Shown here: positions 33,417-44,733 of the stretch, one piece after another | Layout of the letters: every line of letters starts with the position of its first letter | Position numbering within the stretch: the first letter of the stretch is position 1 | Source: Pestalotiopsis fici W106-1 | Taxonomy: Eukaryota; Ascomycota; Sordariomycetes; Amphisphaeriales; Sporocadaceae | NCBI RefSeq assembly: GCF_000516985.1 | Contig: NW_006917101.1 | Span: 2,286,834-2,350,833 of the forward strand | Length of the DNA stretch: 64,000 bases | Reading direction: 5' to 3' | Position numbers and translations under genes: made by a program | Notes under the pieces: model-generated | Databases searched by the model: none | Told to the model about the DNA's origin: nothing | What the model saw: only the letters and a program-made list of their open reading frames with translations

Positions 33417-36236
33417 ATGAATAGTCGAAATGCGCCGCTGTCTCCGGTCTCAGTAGGCGGTAGCGAATATTCCGTTGGCAAATATCAAAGCCTCGATAAC
33501 GGCGATCCCTACAACAACCGCGCTCCCATATCACCTCCCGACTCTGGTGGTGCGAATCCCATGATGAATGGCTTCCCCGGCCCTAGGAGTGTCGGTGGGC
33601 CTTCTCCTCCACCCTCGGTCGCCCGTTCTAGCACCGCCTCGGGGCTGTACGCCGCGAGCGAGAGCGGCAAGAGCATGCGAGATGAAAACAATGAGGTTAT
33701 ACTTGGAGTACATTATGTTGCCCTGAAGAAATTTTTGCAATCTACTTCCAAAGATGGAAGAGCCAATCCTCCCCCCAACCGAGCACGCGATAAGCTATTG
33801 CGTCTATCCGCTGTCCAATTCCTCGAGCTTTCTACCGATGTATATGACGAATTATTGAGGCGCGAGAGGCTCGGTCGGTCCGGTCCTGGCGGTCCAAAGC
33901 CGCCGCCGTTCCTGCAACCCGAAGACAACTTTCACCCAAAGCGGAACCAGGCACGACAGAAGCTTTCAACCTTGGGGCCGCCCAGGTTCAGAGATCTGGC
34001 TACAGATGTCTTCTGCGAACTCGAGCGGCGGTTTGAGGGCTTTGCCCGGGGCGATATTCCCCGCGTTGGAAGTCCTGTTTCGGTAAGGGGTGCGAGTAGG
34101 GCTGGCACTCCCGTGAACGGTCTTCCCCCCAGAGGAATGAGAAGGCCTTCAAACGCAAGTTCTATCCGATCGGATGCACCTCGATTCAACGACTACCCTA
34201 TCCCTCCTTCTCCTGGCATGCCGCCGAACGGCTTCGCTCCTCAACAGAAGCAATTTCAAAGCAATACCATTGTGCCCAACAAGAGCACCATGCTGGAGGA
34301 GGATGACGATGGCAATGATGATGGAAAGGACTCCTTTGGACTCGATGGCGCGAGGCAAAGAAAGAGAAGCTCGGATACTGGCATTTCCGAGGTAAGCTAC
34401 ACTGATAATGACATTCAAAAAAAAAAGAAAAAGAAAAAGAGAAATAGAGATTAACGCTGCTTATAGACCGATAAGAGACTATTGGAGGAATCTCAAGCGC
34501 AAGTCCTCGACTTGCAAGCAAAATTGGACGAACTTGAAGATCGATACAAGAAAAAGGACGATGAGCTGAACAAAATGCTCAACGAAGAACGTTCCCGGGC
34601 TTCGAATGAGAATGCAGAAAAGGCACAATGGGATGATCTTAAAGCAGATCTCGAGAACCAGCTGGCACAAGCCAAGAGTCTCAGCAACACTCTACGAGAT
34701 GACCTCGATCGTATGCGTGAAGACCACGATGTTGAGGAGAGACAACTACGCGAACAGCTAGAGGAAGCCGAGGCAGCCGCCAGGAATGCAAGCAGCATGG
34801 GCAACAGGGGCAATGCGGATGCAGAATTGCAGCAAGAGAACCAGGAACTACGAATGGCCCTTGAGGAGCAGCAGCAAGTCACAGAAGATGTTCGCAAGGA
34901 AGCTCAACAATTCCTTCAGGAAATGAAGGTCCTTTCTGAGCAGCATACCCCTTCTTGGGAGAAACAGGCTGAACTGCACAAGTCAATTGAGCAATTGGAG
35001 CAGGAGGTCAAAGACTGGCGCAACCGCTACGCGCGCACCAAGACGCAACTGCGCAGTCTCAGAGCTTCGTCTCTTGGCTTGACCATTGATCAGGATGCAG
35101 CGAAATATGTGCGTGAGAAGGGGTTCACCGAGGAGAACGGTCTTGTCAAGGATGTCCATGTTACCAAGTTCCAGATCGCTATTGACGAGCTCCTCAAGCG
35201 GGCGCGAACCGACACCCCCGACAGGGCGATCGACTCTATGAAGGCGGTTGTCGTTGCTGTTCGTCGCATTACTAAGGATATTGACGCATCGGCACCTCGG
35301 GACGAAGATGTCATGGCGCAGCAACAAAAGCTCAAGAGTCGCGTTTCTGCCACTGCGAACAACCTCATCACTGCCTCGAGAAACTTTGCTACTGCAGCCG
35401 GTATCTCGCCTGTGTCATTGTTGGATGCGGCGGCTTCGCATCTCGTTGCCGCGCTTGTTGAGCTTCTGAGGACCGTCAAGATCCGGGCCACGCCGGTTGG
35501 AGAACTCGAAGACGACGACGACGGCACCATGACACCCGTTGATTCCACGGGTTTCTTCTCTTCAAGGCGTACAACACAGGACGAGAACTCGTTCCCCAAA
35601 CCACCAACTCGGGGCAATCAGTCACCGCTTGACCCCCCGCCGCGTTTCATGGGATTGGGACCCCGTGAAAGTGCCCAGTCTTCTGCCTACAGCCCCATCA
35701 GTTCTCCTCGCGAATCTGCCGACCAGTTTAATAGTAGAAGATCGATGCCGCGGAATATGCCTGCCAATGGCATTTACGTAGACAAGAACCCGCCGCCCGC
35801 CGCCGGCGGTTATGGGGCACAGCGTCTTGATATAACCATGGAAGACCTCAAGATCTACATGGATAACCAGTCCGATCAGTTGGTCGAGACGATTCAAGGT
35901 CTCGTAGCCTCGATCCGCGGTGATGCTCCCATTACGCAGATCAAGGAAGAGATTGGGCAGATTGCCGAAATTGTGGGCAAGATTGTTTCTGAAACCGAAG
36001 GCACCAACACGGATTCGATCCTTATCGACAGCTTAACATCCTGCCGCCAACGACTGCTCGAGGCCGGCGACCTTGGCTCAGATCTTGTCTCAAAGGGTCT
36101 CGGCCCCAGCGACAGGGAATGGCGCATGTGGACGCAAACTCTACCACCCATTGCCTTTGAGATTGCTCGCGAGACGAAAGAGCTAGTGGAGAGCATTGGT
36201 CGCTTGGTCATGGCCGACGGTGATGATTATTCATAA
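33417..36236 (+). CDS. SPA2: Polarisome scaffold Spa2
   Basis: Exons 33417-34391 and 34467-36236 give 914 aa. Two Spa2-homology (GIT-SHD) repeats are clear: RARDKLLRLSAVQFLELSTD (about 122-141) and QARQKLSTLGPPRFRDLATD (about 178-197). A Ser/Pro-rich N-terminus precedes them. Exon 2 opens with a long coiled coil (about 330-540; KLDELEDRYKKKDDELNKML). The C-terminal conserved region runs from MEDLKIYMDNQSDQLVETIQ to ELVESIGRLVMADG. Spa2 organises the formin, Bud6 and MAPK modules at the hyphal tip (family knowledge). The 75-bp intron holds an A-rich tract at about 34416-34446 that reads as a polylysine tail if not removed. Size and order agree with filamentous Spa2. Confidence 0.93.
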
Positions 36237-37190
36237 ATCATCTTGGACTTCTGAGAACATATTCTTATTCACCACCCTTTTACGACGTCTATGCCCTTTC
36301 GAGTAAATTAGGTCCTGCAAGTCGCTTGCGACGCACTTGATACCCCTCTACAGTCTAGAGTGCTTCCTAGAGGTGCCCTTTGGCAATTCAGAGACCCACA
36401 CCAGGCGATTGAATCATACATATTATCTTTACCTTTTCAACCAAAAGAAGCAGCCAGAGTAGCTTGGCATAGCCTTCTTTCTTCTCTCTTCTCAAGCAAT
36501 TCTTCACATTGCTGAAAACCCTACTACGACTGTGCGATTACGAGATGTCGGTTCTTTGCATGTCCTGGTCAATAGGAATGCTATACACTTTTTTTTTTAC
36601 CATTAGTCCGGTTCTGGCAGTGATACAAGAAGACACTGCCCATTATGCACGGCTTATAGATTGGTGGGATCGGCTCTAGTGGCCATGCGTATTTGGCGTC
36701 ACGAGTATAAGCATTTGTATTATAGAAAATGACCTAGACATAGGCACTTACTTACCTGGCATAAAATTGTCGGGATAATGGAAAATAAATTCATACCAAC
36801 AATCCAAAGCCTACTCTCCATATTGGATGGGAACATGATTTGTGCTGGTCTTGATCAAATAAATAACTGGTTTGTATGCATGGTTATTGAATTTATTCAT
36901 TTTCGTCCTGGACTTTATTGTCACGAACTATGTGGTCGTACTACAGCAGTGGGTGGTATCCAGCATATGCAATGGACCACAGACAGATGAACTCTTCAGA
37001 TCACCATGCGACACCAAAGTGCTATGATCTGTGATTCTGATTGAAAGTATCATTCGCCTTCCGCTCAGCGACGCTATCTATTGATCAAATTTGCGAATTG
37101 TAATGATAGGCCCAGCGTGAAGCAGTAAGGGGATTTTGTGAGTCTCGCTCTAATCGTGGAGACCCGTCACCAAGCCATCAAGTGTATATT
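36237..37190. other. Convergent intergenic region SPA2/SSU72
   Basis: 954 bp between the stop codons of two convergent genes. It holds both 3' ends; a T-tract lies near 36590. No gene is seen. Confidence 0.55.
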
Positions 37191-38046
37191 TCAAAACCAG
37201 GCGAGCGTCCAGGTGGCCGGGAGGTTGGGCCACCTCTCCTGCCAGTCACCAATGACTTCGGGCACCCGCTCGTCAAAAGAGGCTCGGCTTGCGGCAGTGG
37301 CCATGTCGAAGACGGCCGAGCCGACCGCCTCGCGCTCCTCCTTGGCACAGTTGTTCAAGGAATCTGCCAAATCCAGGATACCACGTCCTCCAATAGAGGC
37401 TTCCTCGTGGTTGTCCTTGATGTCAATGTTGATGACATGGACGGGGCGGTTCAGCGGGGCCCCGCGGTTGTGCAGGTCGTCGATGACGGCATCCCAGCAG
37501 CGCTCCTCGCAAGTGAAGACAATGTCAGCGACGCCCCCTTCGGTACCGTCGCTGCCCCGGTCCGTGGCGTGATTGAGGCGCGGGATGCCCACTTGCCAGT
37601 CCTGCCAACGTTCGGGCCCCCACTTGACGCCGCGGTTCCTGTTTAGCATGTTGAGAAGACCGTTGCGGGTATAGAGATCCTCGTCCTTTTGTTGCAGCTC
37701 CTTGAACATGCTGTCATAGGAAGTCTTGTTGAACTGGTAGACATTGGGCTGGGTAATGGTTGGGCCAGGCAGTCGGACCAGCGAACCGGTGCCAAAGGAG
37801 ATGACGGGATAGTGCGCTCTGGATAGTTGCAGGTGAGCTTCCATCGACCTAGTGAGCAATTAGTCAAATATCTACAAAAAGGGTATGTGAGGAATTGGCA
37901 TACCTGTTCTGATTACTGGCGCAGACGGTGCAGAACTTGAGCTTGTAGCCGCCTGGGTCCGAACGCTCGCCATTCTGTGCAGGAGCTGGGGTAGGAGCCA
38001 GCACTGCCGGCGCCGCAGCTGTGGCATTTCCGTTTGCTACCTCCAT
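37191..38046 (-). CDS. SSU72: RNA polymerase II CTD phosphatase Ssu72
   Basis: Exons 38046-37904 and 37848-37191 join to 266 aa. The protein-tyrosine-phosphatase-like P-loop [12 protein letters not shown] contains C42-x5-R48, the nucleophile and phosphate-binding Arg. A later [13 protein letters not shown] holds the expected general-acid Asp region, and [15 protein letters not shown] is strongly conserved in the family. Ssu72 dephosphorylates Ser5/Ser7 of the Pol II CTD within the cleavage and polyadenylation factor. An Ala/Pro-rich extension of about 33 residues precedes the core. The only intron cuts the codon of Arg48, at the end of the P-loop. Confidence 0.95.
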
Positions 38047-41000
38047 CTTTTGAGCTGAGATTACAGGCGATCAAGCTGCTGTAATCGACTTCAAGTGGTT
38101 GGTGCTAGAGTAGAGCGCATGCTCAAGCCGACGCGGTTTCGGATGTTGGTCAAACAGGCGTGGGGAAAGACCTCAACGTGGGAATGTCAGCTGGATGTAA
38201 ACACACAGAGTGGGGCGCAATTGAAATTATGAGATATTGCTCTACAAAATTCAGATATTGTTGCGTAAGGTAATATTTTAGTTGTCACCATAGAGGTTCA
38301 GACAGCTCCAATAAGTTATCATCAGGTAGGTAGAGAATGGCAAAGTGGGAAGATGATGGCAGCGCGGGTGAAAAGCCGCTTGGGGCATTTGCCAACCAGG
38401 GGATTGGCGGAGACGAGGGGGGGAAAAAAATAGGTAGCACCAAAATTGACTTACCAGGCGCGACTCAAGGCAGATTTGACACGGCGCGAAAAGAGAGCAT
38501 GCCATCAACAGGCGATGCCAATGAATGGAGTTGTTGTTTGAGTGATTGAGTCTGCTGCAGGACTCATCATACTCCTGGCATATTGCGGGAGCCCATGGCA
38601 AAATGGGAATCTGGCGTGGAGGTCAGCTACTTTGTGGTAGCTAGGCTTCCTTCTTCGCCGATGAGAATGACGCTCAAGAGAGAAAAAGAGACAGGAGGGA
38701 AAGATTTTTGGGTAGAAAGCTGGAAGCTGTGCTGTGAGCCAAAGCTTGAGCTAGCTAAGCAAACCCACTGGGGCTTTACCGTAGCTGTGGGACCACGGTC
38801 ACTGACGATAGCGATAAGGGTGAGTCTCTTTGATGAACTTGAAACGCCTGTCTAATTCAATGTATGATCGTCCACAAACCGCCTCTCTGGCACTACCGTA
38901 ATTGCTACTTGCCTCGATATAGCAGCCACGGTAGAAATGAATCTGGTACGAACTTTTCATCTTTTGATTTTCTGTCCAGAGTATTGATTTTGAGTATAAT
39001 TGAGGACCCTTTTGACCAGAGAATGGGGGCAACCATGTGCCAAGGTAACTTGTAAATAAAGCACGAATAGACATGAACACATCATCACGCGGTGCTACAT
39101 ATCATGGTTTCCTCCTGTAAGCCATACATACTCCGAAGCCAGTATACAACTTGGCAGTCATGCCTATTAATAGTAGCTAGGCATATATGTAAATTATGTT
39201 GTACAGCCTTCCGCCTCTGCAAGCCTCATCAACTCTGATGACTCGGTCTATTCCTTGTTTGCAGATTTGCTTACTTGCAGCATCAAACAAACCATATAGA
39301 CTCCTCGATTCATCTTGACCGCCATTCCCACACAGCGAACATGTTTCTTGACCCCGCTGAGCGCAGTCTACCTTTGCCTGCATTGATTGACCCGCAGCAT
39401 GTTGCCGTGCTACTTGACAGCACGAGGGTTTTCCGCTAGCAGAGCTGGAGTGCCAATCGTCTGGGTGGATATGTAGCAGTATGTATGTATGGATGAATGC
39501 ATGCGGACTAGGGTAAGGAGTCACATAGGTAGACATTGTTTCAGATCTGCTCAGTTTTACGGAGCGGATATGAGATTCGATTTGTTTCCTACGTTTCCAT
39601 CCTTACACGATGTCTGACTCAGAATAGGCTACATACTACCGCAAACAGTCATTGCAGATATCCGTCCCTGCCTTTTCATCGTGGTAGCTTTGCTTGAACT
39701 CCCATTGAAACAATACTCGTTGCCCTCTGGCTGAGTTGCTCTGGCTGAGTGATTCTCCATTTCTGGTATCGGATCGAGTAATGTGAGTTCTCCTACGATC
39801 TGTCAGGCTGTCTCTGTTGTTTACCGCATGCACAGACACACGCATGCCGGCGGCTTCTTAGCGGCGCTGCGTCTCACACGTCTTTGCAGCTAGAGATGCT
39901 CCATTTCTGCGGCTAGATTGCCTTGGACACATCTCCGTGCATATCGTGAAACAGAGCCACACGTGACAGTCCTACGTCTGTACATTAGGCAAGTAGCAAA
40001 TCACCGGACACAAGTCCGAGACGCTGAACCCGTCAAGCATAAGTCGGCACGATGCTTGCGATATGTGGCCGGAAATAACAGCTTTCCAGGGCACAGAGCT
40101 GTGAGCACTGACTTGTTATCTTGGAGAATATGTGACTATGCCCCAAATCGTGATATGTCAGAGATGCCAGGACATTGCAACCAGATTTACTATCTAGAGT
40201 GCTGTCTTTATTACAGAGTACACGGAAATGGATATATTACTCACGTCAGACCCTTGTTTCGTCCACGGTACACAACATGGCATCATGGATGTTTGTCATA
40301 TAGAACCCCGCAAGCCGAGCAGTGACTTTCTGTATAGTATACACGAATGTCATGCTTGTCCTTTGTCTGCTACTGCTTACGTGTATCTAATAGGTTACTC
40401 TGGTAGTGACATATATGGTATGTTCATTAGCCAGAAAACAGTTTATATCCAAGTAGTACTTAGGTAGGTAGTTGTGAAATTTAGCAGCAAGCACAAGACT
40501 ACAAATAATAAGATACAGATAGGCAGCTCGAACAACATGTTGGGACCAGTGCTCTGTCTATAGATGTAGTCAACCTAAAATTTGGATGGCATTCCCTTTA
40601 TATACGCTGCAGCAAGGTTTGGGTCGAACACCTCGCCTGAAAATGCGTTGGCGTGTGTCGAGTTGCGAGACTGTGTAGCTGGTATCATGTTAATGGTCTC
40701 CAAAATCTTAGTAACCATTATGGAGGGTTTCCGGTTTCTGCGCGCAACATTTGCCAGCCATGAACATCCGGACCTTGTGCAAATCCTGAATTCATCCCAT
40801 CTTTACTATTTGTAGGGCTGTCATGGGTCTCGGCCGAATTAGGTGGAGGAATGGTCGGATAGTAGATTTGTATCTATTTTATACGAACATGTAGCATGTT
40901 TGGACCGAAGCGGGCAAAGGATTGGACTTTGGCATGGCCATGTTCCGCCCCAAGAGGTTTTGGGGGGCAAGACAGAGAGAGAGCATTGCAGATTATACAA

Positions 41001-43125
41001 AAGGCACCTTTTATTTTACAACCCACACAGTACATGTGAGTAAAGTAAGTACGGCCAGTAATAAGGTCACAGAGAGACTGCCCTGGACGATCGATCGTCG
41101 CAAAGTGCCTCAACCTTCTCCCTTCTATGCTTGGAAACGAGACACGTTATGGGGCCTAAATTTAGACTGTCCACTCGGTTCCAGCAGGAAGCAAGTGCAG
41201 TAGGCGATAGATAGTAGGTACTTACCTACATCCTAATGTAGGTTGTCGGACAAAGAAAGGATTGGATTGCTCATCAGGGCCCCGGAATGGCCCGTTGTTG
41301 TCTGCACGACATTCATGTAGGTAAATGTGTCTCCACGCTTTCTCTGTCAAGGCAACGAACTGCTTACTTTTTACAGTTTATAGGAAACAACTGCTGGTTT
41401 TGTTTTCTTCCCCGGGATCAATCCAAACTGGACAACAGAAACAATAGATGATTTACTCTCAGTCAAAGATGGACAGATAGGGATCTGAACTGACTCGTCT
41501 GTTTAGTCTCTTATCGAGCTGCTTCTAGGTATGTACCTACCTATGGATCACCAACCAAGAAGAAAGCCGTTGGGGCGCATCTGCTGCTTCCTCCGCGCTT
41601 ATTTAGCACTCTAGGCGTAGACCAGTGCGACAAAAGCCACCCCTCCACCCACCCAACGCGCACCGGCGAGACAGAGGGTCTGGGCCTGATCTGACAAGCG
41701 GCGCTAGAACGACCCCGTTGTCACATACCTTCGCTGCATTACGCCAGCAGTTCAAGCCAAGTATCTAAAATTTAGGAATGGAAACAGGATCCAGTCGGCC
41801 ATAACAGTAAAGTTGAGGTCATCAGTATTAGTATCCAAAGAAACCCGGACCATGTGGTTCACGCCCCGGGCCACCTCGGACACCGCGCGGATTGAGAAAC
41901 ATCAAACATCCCTTGAGCTCGGGCTCCTAATCCTACCTTACCTTGTTGTTGCCGGGTCCAGGTCGAGTACCTTTCCTAGGTAGCCAAGGCCCAAGCCGAG
42001 TCGAGTCTCAAGGACCGATGCTGGGTCTTAGACCCAAAGGCCGGGATTGCATTCGAGCGCCAGGCACACACACGCACTCGCTCTCACTCAACTTACCAAC
42101 CCCGGGCCCCCTCCTTCAGGACTAGAGGGCGCAGAAGCCAGACAGACCAGTGAGAGGGCCGTGAACGCACCCAACGAGCGAGCGAGCCAACCGTTGCCGC
42201 CCTTCACGGTTCCCTAGACAAACCCACCCATCTAGGCTAGCCACATCCAGGTATCCTTACCTTATTTACCTCGAGGCTCGTAGGTAATATCTGGTGCTGG
42301 CTCTGGCTGGCCAGTTGGCGCTCAAAGGTCTTTTTTTCACCCACTGCCAAACAGGTAGTAGTAAAATAAACAGTAGTAGGTAGCTGCTGCGCCTAAGAAA
42401 CCACCCCAATATCGTACCTACCTAACCTAGTACCTAGGAACCCTCCCCACTTCTTCATCTCAACGTCGCCAATTTTGACATCCGCCCTCGCGGCCCTTTT
42501 TGCAACTGCGCTCTACTTCACTTCTTCTTTTCTTTCTTCCTGTTACCTTTCTTTGCTGTTGCTGCCGACCAAGACTGCATCCCTTTTGCGGTTTGCGCCG
42601 CCCAAACTGCGACCACCCTCCTTCTCCTCATTTCTTCTCCCCCCTCCGACCCAGACGGGCGCATCTACGCTACGGACCGTTCAGCCAAACCAAGCGTCTA
42701 AACTTAGCAGCGTCAGGCTCAAAGCTGACTGACGCCCGCCGCCCGTTCTTCGTCTGCACGCTCACCTGACAACGACGAGTGCACAACCACCCACTTTGAG
42801 CCGCAACAGTCCTCGATAATACCGACAAACAACCTCCCCCGCTACTACAACCGTAGGCACAACCCTTGGTCGCATCCAAACCCAACCTCTGCCGCCACCC
42901 TCGACTCCCAATCCCGCCCGCGAACCTCTCCGGTCTGTCTGTCTGTCCGTCTGGCTGGCTTGAATTCGGAAACGGCTTGCTGGTCAAGTTGTTGCTTTAC
43001 ACAAGGCGCATGCGACTTTGACTTTGGCAGTCTCATCGTCCAGTGGCATAAGCCATTTCTGCTTCCTCTTACGTATATAACGTACATATTTTTTTCCTCT
43101 ACTGGGTAGGCCGACGTTACCAAAG
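38047..43125. other. 5.1-kb divergent gene-free region SSU72/NBP2
   Basis: The two flanking genes are head to head, and nothing convincing is coded between them. TACCTAC/GTAGGTA motifs are frequent, with clusters at 41206-41235, 41528-41545, 42278-42290 and 42376-42440. The last 700 bp are CT-rich and probably the NBP2 promoter and leader. A Cys-containing minus-strand frame at 39177-39536 was not supported. Confidence 0.6.
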
Positions 43126-44733
43126 ATGACTGCAATCATGTCCCCGAGCTCATCACCTGCGACGTCCCCACCAGCAGTCTCATCGCCGTCCTCGAACCCT
43201 AATCACCCCGCTCTACCTCCGTTGATTACATCGCCGCCCGGCCGTCGCACGAACCTCCCGCGCCCCATGTCGCACGCCTCTAAGAATCGCCTGTCGCAAT
43301 ACTCGACGGGCTCGGTCCCTTCGCGCTCCCGGCCGCCGTCGTATCTCTTCCCCATCTTCCACTCCAGCCTTACGTATACCGTCGTCCGAGATTTCGCCTA
43401 TCCGCCCGTTCATCCTATGCACTATGGACCACCTCCCGAAGGTTCGAGACCGCCCTCGGGCATGACGACACCCATGAGCGAGTCGCGTCGCTTGTCGGAT
43501 CCGCCCGCTTCGTGGGAGAGCAAGCTGGGCTGGGAGTGGACCTCGGACGGTGGTCTGGGCAGGGGAGGAGAGCTTGCGGCTATCCATCTCGGCGATGGAC
43601 CTCCGTGGAGCGAGGACGAAGATTTGCAGAGCCCGGTTGTCAGTTCGCGCCACAAGAAGCACAAGTCATCATCCGCAGCCTTGCCCCACCGCAGAGAGCG
43701 CGCATCGCATGAGCCTGGCGGCTCGTCCGTTCTCAATGCCGATAATTTCGACAGCGAGCGGGGCTATTACGCAGGAACAAGCGGCGATGGAAGTGAACGG
43801 TACTATGTTAATCAAGATGGTGAGGCAAACGGTCCTGGTGGGGAATATGTCACATACCCACCTAACCAGGCGCGGCACTCTACCCACGGCTCCTTCCAGG
43901 AAGACCAGAGACCGCGACAATATGCGGAGCACGATGCCGGCTACCGCTCCGAGTCGGATGATCACTCAAGTACTGCTTCATCCCCAGGATTCAATGCCTA
44001 CGACGAATCGCGGTATTCCAGAGACTACCAGTTTACAATTACCTCCCCCGATGAGGAAATGCACGGAAAGGCCGTTGCGCTTTTCGACTTTGCCCGAGAG
44101 AATGAAAACGAGCTGCCACTAGTAGAGGGCCAGATCATCTGGGTTTCGTACAGACATGGCCAGGGTTGGCTTGTTGCAGAAGACCCAAAGACGCAGGAGA
44201 GTGGCCTTGTGCCCGAGGAATATGTGCGCCTGCTACGCGATATTGAGGGCGGCATGAATAGCCTGACGGGACAGCTCGAAGGCCCAGGTTCTCCAAATGA
44301 TTCGGGCACGCCTACGCAGGCTGAACACACCAACACCTCGTATGGACATACTCCCACAGCTAGTACCGGGAGTGCCAATGGGTACCACCAGCCAGTTGTA
44401 TCAACCTTCTCCACCTCGAGCGCAGATCTTAACCCATATCCCCAGCATCTGCTTGGTTCCCAGCCCGGACAGGCCCCTCCTCAAGTGGTGCACTACCACG
44501 GTCAACGAGGAGGAAGTCAAGCAAACACGCCAACCGTACAGTCATCCTTTGACTCCGGACTGGGTCGTCGAGGCAGCAAAGAAAGCCAGGATATCTCACG
44601 ACGAAGCGATTCAATTTCCGGAAAGATGCAAGGTCTAGATCTGTTGTCAGACAAGAAGCTGACCTCCCCAGTGGAGGAGTCGGATTCGGAAGAAGAAGAT
44701 GACAACGAGCCTACAACCAAGACGGAAAGCTGA
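43126..44733 (+). CDS. NBP2: SH3-domain protein, Nbp2/Skb5-like
   Basis: A single exon of 535 aa. One SH3 domain lies at about residues 307-368: GKAVALFDFARENENELPL, then GQIIWVSYRHGQGWLVA and SGLVPEEYVRLL, with the ALFDF, W and VPEEYV positions of a functional peptide pocket. The rest is Ser/Pro-rich and predicted disordered, ending in acidic SDSEEEDDNEPT. This is the layout of yeast Nbp2 and fission yeast Skb5, adaptors that bring the PP2C phosphatase Ptc1 to MAP kinase pathways or modulate PAK kinase. A second ATG at codon 5 is a possible start. The assignment rests on the SH3 sequence and overall layout, so paralogous SH3 adaptors remain possible. Confidence 0.8.
   Translation: MTAIMSPSSSPATSPPAVSSPSSNPNHPALPPLITSPPGRRTNLPRPMSHASKNRLSQYSTGSVPSRSRPPSYLFPIFHSSLTYTVVRDFAYPPVHPMHYGPPPEGSRPPSGMTTPMSESRRLSDPPASWESKLGWEWTSDGGLGRGGELAAIHLGDGPPWSEDEDLQSPVVSSRHKKHKSSSAALPHRRERASHEPGGSSVLNADNFDSERGYYAGTSGDGSERYYVNQDGEANGPGGEYVTYPPNQARHSTHGSFQEDQRPRQYAEHDAGYRSESDDHSSTASSPGFNAYDESRYSRDYQFTITSPDEEMHGKAVALFDFARENENELPLVEGQIIWVSYRHGQGWLVAEDPKTQESGLVPEEYVRLLRDIEGGMNSLTGQLEGPGSPNDSGTPTQAEHTNTSYGHTPTASTGSANGYHQPVVSTFSTSSADLNPYPQHLLGSQPGQAPPQVVHYHGQRGGSQANTPTVQSSFDSGLGRRGSKESQDISRRSDSISGKMQGLDLLSDKKLTSPVEESDSEEEDDNEPTTKTES

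Noticed and set aside
39177..39536. 119-codon Cys-containing minus-strand frame
   Set aside because: Considered as a small secreted protein, but there is no signal peptide and no coding context.
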